Shown here piece after piece: positions 47,956-58,208 of a stretch of 64,000 nucleotides of DNA (position 1 is its first letter; every line of letters starts with the position of its first letter). The position numbers and the translations under genes were made by a program. The notes beneath the pieces were generated by a model, which saw only the letters and a list, made by a program, of their open reading frames with translations, made no database searches and was not told the DNA's origin. The DNA is from Syncephalis fuscata (lineage: Eukaryota > Zoopagomycota > Zoopagomycetes > Zoopagales > Piptocephalidaceae), in contig JAHLTZ010000007.1 of assembly GCA_025786725.1 (NCBI GenBank), forward strand, positions 434,001 to 498,000, in the 5' to 3' direction.

Positions 47956-50526
47956 GCTAGAAATAGCTACGTCAAAATTGTTATATGATAGACAGAATGG
48001 ACAGCAGGAAGTGTAAGTAGGAAGAAAAAACATGTATGCCTTTGAGTTGTTTTTGTCCTATTTAAAGTAAAATGGTTACATAATAGCGCATATTTACAAT
48101 ATAAATATTTTTATATTTAATAAAAACCAATAATAATCAGTATTATTATATATTATATGTAGTTTAGAAAGTATTTATAACAAATGTCTATTCAAATAGC
48201 TGTGTTACTCCTAAATAATCAAATAGTGTGATTTAAAATGTTGCTGCGCATTAACTGTAGTGGGTATATGATAAAATGACACTTTGGCTGTGGATAAACT
48301 ACTACTATCAAGACGTATAAGCATCTAAATTTTTTAGATAGTATTTGGTATAATTAGATTGTTACAATTTCAAAGCCTAGATATTGTAAAAAGTGGCTAA
48401 GCAATAGGAAATTGAAGGAAGAGCAATGATAATTTAGTTGCAATAAAGCAATTTTAACTGTGTTCTACTTGATTTCACGGCGATTCAGTCAAAGTACAGT
48501 TACTATCAACTAACTGATACAGTAGCTTGCTTGTAAAATTCTAATAATTTAGTTTGTATAAAATTTAATTAAAATTAGTAATATTTTTCTTATATTCTGA
48601 TATAATTATCGTGGATATCGGGTTTAATGGAAGGTAGGCTTTTGATGTTTTTAATCTTGTTTTTATTTATACTAAAGGCATAATTGTAAACTAAATTCTA
48701 AACATATTTTTCTTCTTTTATTGCGCATCTTATTTTTGTTAATATATAACAAAATAGTTTGATTGTATTTTATGATTTTATGGACAGTATATGTGATCAC
48801 ATTATTGTACCTTTAGCGATAAGGCAGCATATGGTACAAATATTGTGACGTACAGAAAAAACGTTATAGATATTAAGGGGAAGGGGGTTGTGGTGGCCTA
48901 AACAGTCAACACGTCTTTTCTTGGGAGAAAAATGTTGGTTCGCTTAGTTTTAAATCTTGTTTTTAGGAAATGCGTTACGAAATTCTTCCGTAAAAGAAAC
49001 GATTGATATTCCAACACGTAAGGAGAGCCACCAACAGTTTCCGTTGTAAATGGCAGGTTCTGCGTTGCGCGCGGATAGATTCGAAATAAACCGTCTATTT
49101 TTCTATGGGTGGCAGGTAAATGCCGCAAATGCATGGTTAGGTTCCACGGGCCATTGTCTTGCTTAAACTAATAAATTCAAATTCAAATACCTACTCTTGC
49201 AAGCGTTTAAATAATTCTTGGAGTTATTGATTAAATCAACGAGTGTGTAGATATAAATATAATTAAGAAACTCACAATGCGCTTGCAAATATTTTATGTA
49301 CAAACAATTAGCATTACAGAGTATAGTGGCAATAAAATATCGCCTAATCACTAGCGTTTACCTATTTAATTTTATACAAGTAACTGTGCTATTACATAGA
49401 CACTTTGTAGTTTTATTTAATGTTATGTACAATGCTTTCTGTTTGCTGCGTTTTATTTCTGTTTAAAGTTATTGTTCTATTTGCATCAGCTTAGCCTAAC
49501 TATAGCGATTTGCTATATGTTAAACCAGTAAATTTTTGAGCTGTCAATTGTTTTCCATCGATTTCTGATTTGGCTTGTTCCTCTATATTCCATTTTGCTT
49601 AACTTGTCAGAATTGGTTTTTAGAAATATGGGCAGCACTTAGGCCTTGGATGATTACCTGCTAATATGCAATTCATTGACATTATGCACTCGAAATTGCT
49701 GGTATTTGTCTAGGATTGTTGATGTGCCAAGCCTCCGTTTACATGTTACATTGCATAGAATTTAGGCAATAAAATTTATTTTATAAACGAAAACTAACAA
49801 CAGCAGCGGTCATCTGGAATGTCTTATTATTAAAAATACCGTGATGAATTACAGCACAACAATACTTATCGTATAGTCGATTCCAGGTATTTTAGATTGG
49901 TCGCCATTTGAATGATGCCAGTTGCACAACATGTAGCATGATATGCCTGGATGTGATACATTGTGAATTCAAAACAACGACTACCCCTGTAACAATAGGC
50001 ATAGTGCCGAATGAAATGCATACATGTACCAATCAACACACCTTGTATAATTTAAAGAATTACAGCTGATTTATGTATGACAGTAAAAACCTGTATAAAA
50101 GACCAGTTTGATACATTAAACTTGTTTTGCATCAGTATTGTTGCTATTTTTGTATGTATACGGATAGTGAAGACCAAATCGGTAGAAATGGCAGCAAAAA
50201 CATCATTATCGTTTTCACGAAACCAAGCAATATACTTGTTTTTGCCAAATAGTTAAATCGTGTAACAGAAAATACAGACTAATATGCATATTTTATCACA
50301 TGTACTGGGTTATTACCATTACTGTGACATTTGTGCAAATGTCGAGAAAATCAAAGTAAAGGCTGGACAGATTGAAATCAAGACTGGGAAGCATGATGTC
50401 ACACCATGAATCTATTGGTACACTCGCACCTCAAACCATGATTTGGATTGCTTTATTGGTTCATATTATGCATCAATGGTATATCTCGTACACTACAGTA
50501 TACTAGCATCTCAGCATAGCCGTAAG
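47956..50526. other. Accessory intergenic region, no gene seen
   Basis: AT-rich. Part of it (about 48239-48330) resembles 55045-55150, the other side of F-box copy B, showing a mosaic of old duplications. ORFs at 48898-49134 and 49163-49351 lack support. Confidence 0.5.
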
Positions 50527-50535
50527 TATAAATAG
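50527..50535 (+). promoter_or_regulatory. TATA box of the micro-exon gene
   Basis: TATAAATAG lies 140 bp upstream of the start codon at 50667, followed by a CT-rich leader (ACATTCTACTTCTTACT). A strong TATA box suggests inducible or high expression. Confidence 0.55.
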
Positions 50536-50666
50536 CCCACAGAATATACACATCCAACTGCGGTATTATCATCACATTCTACTTCTTACTAAACACACAC
50601 TACTCCTTACTTTATACCAACCACATTCTACTATCTCTCTTATTTGTTTAACAAGTCGACATCACC

Positions 50667-53600
50667 ATGAAGCTTTCCATTGCCGTCATCTGCACTATCG
50701 TTGTGGCTCTTGTGGCCAGTACGGTCATGGTGGATGCTAATCCAGCTTTAGTTCGTCGTGGTATGTTACAATAACAATAAATATGACATATTATTATGCT
50801 TACTAACAACATTTTTAAACAATTATTATAATAGATCGTAAGTGATATTGTATATTATTTTATTTTTATTTTGAAAGCTTGTGGATCCCTACTATATATA
50901 ATTGCGAATTTGTACTGCTTCTTCGTTTCTGCTAAATAATGTGGCGTTTTTGAAACCAAGTGGGCCGCCACATTTTTGCGTAAAGCCGGTCCTGTCAATC
51001 TCACACTGGGGCCGCTGTATTAATTGGCGCCCTAACAGAGCTCCACTTAATATGGCCACAGATGTATTGCTTGTCTATGACTCTACTGGCTTTGACCTTT
51101 GTTACAGGACCTTTTTACACTCGGTAATACCTAATTGCTGGCTATTGCTGTTTCACTTTCTTCATGGCTTTCCTTCTTGCTGTGCTTGTTTTGTTCATTT
51201 CTCAGTATCTGCTTCGTATTTTCGCATCTTTCTACTGCATCCGGTATGGGTTGGCTATTTGAAATCATTGTACTTGTTCTTATTGCCTATTATTGACTAT
51301 ATAATTGCTATTATTTTATTTTATTTTACTTGTTTTCTTAATACCATTATTGTCTCTGGCTGGGCTTTTCTGTCTGACTACATTTACTCTGCGCTGCACC
51401 CATTACCTTACTTTTTGGATTGCTGATTGCAAACGCGCTTATACTTGTCTGCACCTTCCTATTTTGTAACTGTTATTTCCACGTTCTCCATTGCCATATC
51501 ACTCTCGTCACTATATTCTGTTCTTTGCTGACTTGGCACTTTACATCTTCCTTTTCTTCTACTGATATTGCTCGCTCGTCTTCTAGCAGCATCTCTTTTT
51601 TCCAATTACTTAAATCTCCACCACTATTTATCCCTTTCGGTTGGCGGTGGTATTATATATTAACTAACTATGCACCAATTACATATCATGTACTGTATTC
51701 ATCAACAACTTAATACTAATAGGCTGTAAGTTATATTGTATATTAATTGATTACTTACTAATTACATGTTATGCATCATGTGCATCAATGACTTAATACT
51801 AATAGGCAGTAAGTAGTATTGTATATTACTAGCTTATATATTAATTATATACCATGTATTACGTATATCAATAACTTAATACCATAGAGGGTAAGTTGTA
51901 TTGTGCATCCACTGATTATGTGCTAATTATATACCATGTATTGTATCAACAACTTAATACTAATAGATTGTAAGTTGTATTGTATATTAATTGAGCATTG
52001 ACTAATTACATGTTATACACTATATGTATCAATAACTTAATACTGGTAGGCGGTAAGTGATATTGTATATTGGTGGTTTATAAATTAATTATGTGCGATG
52101 CACTGTGTGTATCGATAACTTGATGGAATAGTTGGCAAGTAACATTACATATTAACTAAATATACGCTGATTATATCAATATATTGCGTGTGTATTAATG
52201 ACTTGATATAAATAGGCGGTAAGTTGTATTGTATATTAATTGAACATTAGCTAATTATATATTGCCTGTTGTGCATATCAATAACTTAATACTAATAGGA
52301 TGTAAGTAATATTGTATATTAATTGAGCACTGGCTAATCATATATTATGCACCGTGTATATTAATAACTTAATGATAGGTCGTAAGTAGCATTATATGTG
52401 CTGACTTATAAATTAATTATATAACATGCACTGTGTCCATCAACAACTTAATATAATAGGTCGTAAGTGATACTATACATTAATTGAATATAAACTAATC
52501 ATGCAATATATACTGTATGTATAAACAACTTAATATTAACAGATCGTAAGTAGTATTGTATATTAACTATATCATTTACTAATTGTACCAATAATTTAAT
52601 ATTAATAGAACGTAAGCGGTATTGTACATTATTGGACTATACATTAACTATGCTGTCTACTGATTGTACTAATTATTTAACATTAATAGAAGGTAAGTAG
52701 TATTGTGTATTAATTGGGTATACATTAACTGCTATTTACTGTATGCATTAACAACTAAATATAATAGGTCGTAAGTAATAGTATATATTAACTGAATATA
52801 CATTAACTATGTTATTTACTGATTATACCAATTATTTGATATTAATAGCTGGTAAGTTTTATTATATATTAACTGACTATACATTAACTATGCTATTTAT
52901 TGCTGGTATCAATTATTTAATATCAATAGACCGTAAGTGATATTGTATATTAACTGAATATACATTAACTATGCTATTTACTGATTGTGTCAATTATTTA
53001 ATATTAATAGATTGTAAGTAATATTGTATAGTAGCTGACTATACACTAATTATAATATTTACTGATTGTACCGATTATTCAATATTAATAGCTGGTAAGT
53101 GACATTGTATTTAACTGGCTATACATTAAAAATGCTTTTTACTGATTGTACCAATTGTTTAACATTAATAGATCGTAAGTAATATTCTGTATTAATTATA
53201 CATTAACTATGTTATTTACTAATTATTTAACATTAATAGGTCGTAAGTGATATTGTATATTAAATTTCTAATCACTAATTATGTGCTATGCACTATGTGT
53301 ATCAATTATTTATATTAATAGCTAGTAAGTAACATTGCATATCAACTGACTGCTCACTAATTACGTGTTATGCACTGTATGCATCAACAACCTTATTAAT
53401 AGGCTGTATGTGAAATTTTGTATCAATTAACTATGTACTAATCACATGCCGTTTATTGTATGCATCAATAACTTAATATGATAGGCAGTAAGTAACATTG
53501 TATATTAACTGATTATGCATTGATTATATCAATTATTTAACATTAATAGAACGTAAGCAATATTGTGTATTAATTGACTATACATTAACTATACTATTTA

Positions 53601-54282
53601 CTGATGGTACCAATTATTTAATATTAATAGAACGTAAGTGGTATTGTACATTAATTAACTATATATTAACTGTAATACTTGCTGATGATATCAATTATTT
53701 AATGTTAATAGAATGTATGTGAAAGTTTTGTATTAGCTGGTTATGTACTAATCACATACTATTTAATGTATGCATCAACAACTTAATATTAATAGGCAGT
53801 AAGTAGCAGTGTGTATTAACTAATTATTTACTGACCATATTCATGTACTGTGTACATTAACAACTTAATATAATAGAAAGTAGGTTATATTGTATATTAA
53901 CCGACTACACACTAATCATATACCATGTATCGTGTGTATCAACGACTTAATATAATAGACAGTAAGTTGTACTGTGTATTAATTAAACATGCATTGATTA
54001 TATACCATGTACTGCGTGTTAACAACTTAATATTAATAGTTGGTAAGTAATATTATGTATTAATTGAATATGAACTAACTACATGCTATGTAATCTATCC
54101 ATAAACAAATTAATGTTAGGTGAATGTAAGTGATATTGTATATTAATTGTCTATGAGCTAATCGCATGCTATTTACTGTGTGTATTAATGACTTAATATT
54201 AATAGGCTGTAAGTAGTATTGTATGTTAACTGACTATACATTAATTATACGACATATAATATCTTTATTTGTAAATACAGAA
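50667..54282 (+). CDS. Secreted Cys-rich peptide built from 33 micro-exons (complete, paralog B)
   Basis: Exon 1 (50667-50760) encodes a signal peptide (MKLSIAVICTIVVALVAS) and a pro-region ending in Arg-Arg, leaving phase 1. Micro-exons start at 50835, 51723, 51806, 51888, 51967, 52050, 52132, 52216, 52299, 52379, 52460, 52543, 52609, 52690, 52768, 52849, 52930, 53011, 53092, 53172, 53240, 53322, 53403, 53485, 53550, 53631, 53712, 53796, 53877, 53959, 54040, 54120 (6 nt) and 54206; all others are 3 nt. The terminal exon begins at 54281. Splicing gives 65 aa. The 34-residue mature part after Arg-Arg has the cysteine pattern C-x2-C-x3-C-x13-C-x3-C-x5-C and ends on its last Cys, then TAA from base 54208 plus 54281-54282. 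Donors are GTAAGT-like except GCAAGT at 52135. A disulfide-rich extracellular peptide is expected; its activity is unknown (antimicrobial, effector or signal are all possible). Confidence 0.88.
50761..54280 (+). repeat. Array of 34 introns separated by 3-nt exons, paralog B
   Basis: Apart from intron 1 (74 bp, distinct) and intron 2 (885 bp, holding an insert), introns are 62-81 bp, mostly 78. They start GTAAGTxxTATTGTATATTAA and end TTAATATTAATAG or TTAATATAATAG. Type B sequences dominate up to 52542 and after 53711. Type A sequences lie at 52546-53239 and 53488-53711. Some are hybrids (52693-52767, 53243-53321). The unit resemblance shows the introns share a common ancestor. Confidence 0.88.
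50858..51646. mobile_element. Insert of about 790 bp in intron 2 of the micro-exon gene
   Basis: Unlike the array around it, this stretch is pyrimidine-rich on the plus strand. It is flanked by imperfect 16-bp direct repeats (GTGATATTGTATATTA at 50842-50857 and GTGGTATTATATATTA at 51647-51662). The repeats may instead be two adjacent intron starts. At 51025-51038 it has TGGCGCCCTAACAG, one mismatch from the lysine-tRNA primer-binding site used by some LTR elements, and a 7-bp inverted repeat (TGTGGCG 50940-50946 / CGCCACA 50966-50972) just before. No reverse transcriptase is present. A 174-codon ORF (50902-51426) is hydrophobic and not convincing. The mobile origin is tentative. Confidence 0.3.
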
Positions 54283-54573
54283 TAATCAATGGTTTCAAGA
54301 CAGCAGAATTGGTAGTGCAATCAAGCCACTATTCCAATACACTTTAGGTATATATTCGGTGAAAAGCAAGACCATTTGACAACTACGCCGTCCAGTCCAC
54401 CTATATATCAAGTTTTGGCCAATGCTCCGGTTTATCCAGTCTTTAATCAATGAGATCATTATTTTATCAACAAGCTTGCAATCAGTTGTTTCTATTCAAC
54501 TGTGCAAGCTTATAGTAATAAACCTATGGTTTCATCTTAGCTATATACAATCAAATCGCTATGTCTATAATCA
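54283..54573 (+). other. Conserved 3'UTR of paralog B
   Basis: Closely similar to 871-1168, with AATAAA at 54517-54522. Similarity stops just beyond 54573. Confidence 0.7.
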
Positions 54574-55453
54574 GGTTTTATTGATATCTAAACATTAACG
54601 ATTATTAATTAAATAGTTAAATCAACAAAAAAGTATAATTACGTTGTGTTAATTACAAGCATAAGTTGATATATGTATAGTAATATCATCATTTAAATAG
54701 CAATTTATAAATAAATATTGTAGCGATACGCATTATTAATGAAGTCAAACACATTTTTTGCAAATATATTGTAATATAAGACATTATCTAATAAATAAAT
54801 ACTAATGGACTGAAGGCCGGTATTTCATTATAAGCTGGATAAATAATGTGTATATTTATATTGAGCGTGTGCTATACAAGCATTCGAATACATATGCTGA
54901 GCAATTAAAAAGACATTCCTATTTTTAGGATCACTACAATATAATACTAGATTTATTATATACTACTATATAGCTCAAAATTTATTTAAAACAGACCTTT
55001 ATTTAAAATAAGGGAGTTGGTTGTAAGTAATATAATCATATGAGCTACAATGCTATTGCGCATTAATTGTAGGCAATGTATGGTAAAATGACACATTAAT
55101 TGTAGGTAAATTATTACTATCAGAATAAATATGCATTCGGGTTTTCAAATATTATTTCAAGTACTTTTACTTTAAAAAACTGATTATTTTATAAATTTCT
55201 TATTGCTATTTATTTTTTAATAAAAAATTACTTTACAAAGCATTAAATTTTCAACATATACAAGAATAAGCTGTATAAGACATTTGCAATTAAAGTGTTT
55301 TATTTACAATTTAAACGTTTGTATCAATTGAGTCAACAATAACGTTTAGTACAAAACATTCAAAATATGTCTTCACATTTTACTTTTAAAATATGAATTC
55401 ATTATCTCAATAATGCATAAAACCTTAATTTACCGTTTTCAGTTTATCGACTA
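54574..55453. other. Intergenic region with diverged duplicated DNA
   Basis: AT-rich. The 55045-55150 part resembles 48239-48330. No gene seen. Confidence 0.5.
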
Positions 55454-57422
55454 TCAAGAGGCTGATGGCCCATGAATAAGGCCGGTGTGCATGTCAATAA
55501 ACCAATTTTGCCCGTTGTCTTTATCAAACATTGCACATAAGGATCCAATAAATGGGACTGGTTTCGAATTGAATGGACAATAAATTGAGCGTAATAAATC
55601 TCCAGTTCGAGCATCGAATAGATCGAACATTGTATAATTCTGAGCGATGATCAGCTTTTCACTATATAATTTTGCAATAGTTGTACAGTTTATAGTTCGA
55701 GTCCATACTATACGTCCTTGGTCAGAACTATCGATTGGCAATAACTGGCCGAGATCTCTGGCGTCAAACATTGATTGGGACAAATCTTTTGACGAAGATT
55801 TCTCCAATGCAAATAGCGATAATAAAGCTTTAAACGTGTGCATTGGATACCGCTCTTGCATTTTCCCATCATATACACTTATTAAACACATTCCTTCTGT
55901 ATATGTTTCAGCCTTGATTATGGCATTCGAGCAATATGGAATGGTGATTTGATTTGATAATATTTTTTTGCACTGAGATTGGTCTTTTTGGACGTCAAAT
56001 AATTCCCATTGAACATGCATTAACCGATTGCTATTACTAAAAGCCGACAAATTTTGAGCAGTATAAGCTATATAAGTGGAGTCATACTCTATAGAGCTAG
56101 GCGCTAATGTCCATGTTAGCAATTGGCATTGGCCACTAGAAGCAAATTGAATACATGTACATGAGACATGGCTGCTTAATCTTGGCCCTTCTATCCACTG
56201 TTTTCCCACCAAGTCAAGAAAATCAAACCTTTTGTAGAGATCTTGCATACTTTTAGTTTGTAAAAGGACATGGTTGTTGTAAATGCCAACTAAACAAGAT
56301 ACACCATGACCTTCCCAACTTTGACTTTTGTCCTGAAGATAAATAATATTTGGAGATGAATAGCCAGCATCGGGCCATACTATAATAGCCTCTCGCAGGC
56401 TGCTTGTTCGTTCTTTTGCGGATTCAGTAGTCGAAGCAATAGATGGAGATTTGTCTAAATTGTTAGAAACCTCAAGCTTGTTTTCTTTAATATACTCCGC
56501 TTCCATTTCAGCTAAGTTTACTATTGTCAGCTACATTAGTAAATACTACCGTAGTCACTAAAACTAATAATAAAAAATTACCTATTGGGTCGCCAATAGC
56601 CACACTGTTCACGTCACCATAAGTGTCCATAGAAATATGAGCCACAATGAATTGATTTACTCCATAGACTGAGTGGGTTTGCACTATTTTCTTGAATAAA
56701 GGCGATGCTAGAGAAGTAATCAATTCTCTTTCAATCAGCTGCTCGTCATTGTGTGTACTTTTTTGGTTAAAGAGATTGTACTGAATTGACCAAATTTTTG
56801 TTTCTTGTTTACACCACACCAATGTATACCAGCGATTTACTTCAACTAGCTCCAGCTCAGAGTATTTATCAATTGGCAAATCGCATATCCACTTTTTGAA
56901 TTGGTCTGCCGTAAGTTTGCGGTTGATATGTCGGCGCCAGCGATAGGCGTAAAACCAATTAATGGTATCAAGGTTAGAGACGGGTGGTAAATCGCCAACA
57001 GGCAATATAAGCTCATAATCATCAGTATCAATTGTTGTAATAGTATTGAAACTAAATACAGATGATGGGTCGTCAACAGGTGATATAAGTTCATAATCAG
57101 CATCATCAGCTGTTATAACATTATATGTTGACAAATCTTCATGTGTTGTTTGGTTTACATTAAGTGAAGGCTTGTTTGATTCTTTTGCAGCATTAATGTG
57201 CCAGCTATACCATGTAAGCCAACTTTGTTCACGCTGATCACCTAGACAAAATTTGTATCTATATTGTTGTTCCCAATAATCAGGATGATCAACTATCATT
57301 TGATGAAGAAATCGACAGCACGTGGCAAAACGTACCACATCTCGCTCTTCCATAAAATTAAACAAATGCAATAAAACATCGTAGTTTTGCCAAAAGTACT
57401 TGTTATGAATACTTGAAGCCAT
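55454..57422 (-). CDS. F-box-like protein, copy B (full length)
   Basis: Exons 57422-56582 and 56511-55454 give 632 aa. The N-terminus is F-box-like (LLHLFNFMEERDVVRFATCC) and probably docks to Skp1. The region after the intron contains propeller-like strands, for example CLISVYDGKMQERYPMHTFK and GRIVWTRTINCTTIAKLYSE. Unlike copy A it continues with FDLFDARTGDLLRSIYC to a Met/His-rich end (FIDMHTGLIHGPSAS), so it keeps what looks like the ancestral C-terminus. Codon use and composition match copy A. Substrate unknown. Confidence 0.75.
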
Positions 57423-57427
57423 GGTTA
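55655..57427. repeat. Identity tract shared with 46183-47955
   Basis: Second member of the 1,773-bp tract described for F-box copy A. The first mismatch at the upstream border is a single base (57428). Confidence 0.85.
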
Positions 57428-58016
57428 ACTAGAAATAGCTACGTCAAAATTGTTATATGATAGACAGAATGGACAGCAAGGAATGCAAGTAGAAAAAGGC
57501 CTTGTATGCCTTTTGAGTTGTTTTTATTCTATTTAAAGCATACTTGTTACACGACTATGTATGTCCGTTGAGGTACAACATTGTTTTTATTTGATTTATA
57601 AAATAAAGAGTGCAATTACAAAAGTGCAGTTAATTGCCAATAAAATTTAAGCAAATACTATTACCAAATATAATAAATGTATATTATCCAGTTTTTTCCA
57701 TACTAAAGAACCATAGCTTATTTTGCAACTTGGCGATCTAATTATCAAATATATTTTAAAATAACATATTTACAAAAAAAGAGTTATCAGTTAAGGCTAT
57801 TTCTTGGGATCCATGTTAAGTAATATGCTTTCCAAATAAATGTTCTAATTAAAAAACCAAAATGCTTTATTATTATTTGTATTTGCTATAAATATCAGGG
57901 CATTCATAAACGTTGAAACTAAACCCATCACACACACAGCCTTTTAGTCTATTATTTTATAAGCACGCCAGCTAAACACCAGTATTTATAATTTATCGCT
58001 TTATCGTATCATTAAT
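57428..58016. promoter_or_regulatory. Divergent promoter region
   Basis: Separates F-box copy B from the small secreted protein gene. It contains a TATA-like TATAAATAT at 57888-57896 and CACACACA leader-like sequence before 58017. Confidence 0.4.
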
Positions 58017-58208
58017 ATGAAGTTTTCTACTGCTATCATTGCCGTCGCCGCTCTTTTGGTTGCCGCTGTCTTTGTCGAGACTGCACCAGGTTTCGCCAAG
58101 CCATCCATCGCTGGATCACCATGTGTTGTCGGTGTTAGTCCGTCAGTTGGTGCTCTTGTCTGTCAAAGTAATGGTGACGGTGCTAGCAAATTCGGATACC
58201 GCTACTAG
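58017..58208 (+). CDS. Small secreted protein, 63 aa
   Basis: Intronless ORF with a strong signal peptide (MKFSTAIIAVAALLVAAVFV) and probable cleavage near VETA-P. The mature part of about 40 residues is Gly/Ser/Val-rich with two cysteines (GSPCVVG and ALVCQSN) that could form one disulfide, and an aromatic end (FGYRY). Its signal peptide resembles in style that of the micro-exon gene 7 kb upstream, and it also has a TATA box. It is GC-richer than the flanks, which supports coding. Function unknown; candidate extracellular peptide. Confidence 0.72.
   Translation: MKFSTAIIAVAALLVAAVFVETAPGFAKPSIAGSPCVVGVSPSVGALVCQSNGDGASKFGYRY

Noticed and set aside
50902..51426. 174-codon ORF inside intron 2
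   Set aside because: Hydrophobic, low-complexity translation of a CT-rich tract, with no domain, no homologous copy in the window and no good splice context.
51647..54250. Simple minisatellite or centromere-like repeat
   Set aside because: Every unit boundary is a splice acceptor plus donor, the pieces between are always 3 or 6 nt, and joined in the exon 1 phase they give a coherent Cys-rich secreted precursor with a stop.
54206..54390. Reading the micro-exons as whole codons (phase 0), continuing into the terminal exon to the TGA near 54380
   Set aside because: This frame is also open in both copies, but exon 1 clearly ends in phase 1, and phase 0 gives no Cys pattern. It would need a different first exon; kept only as a remote alternative isoform.
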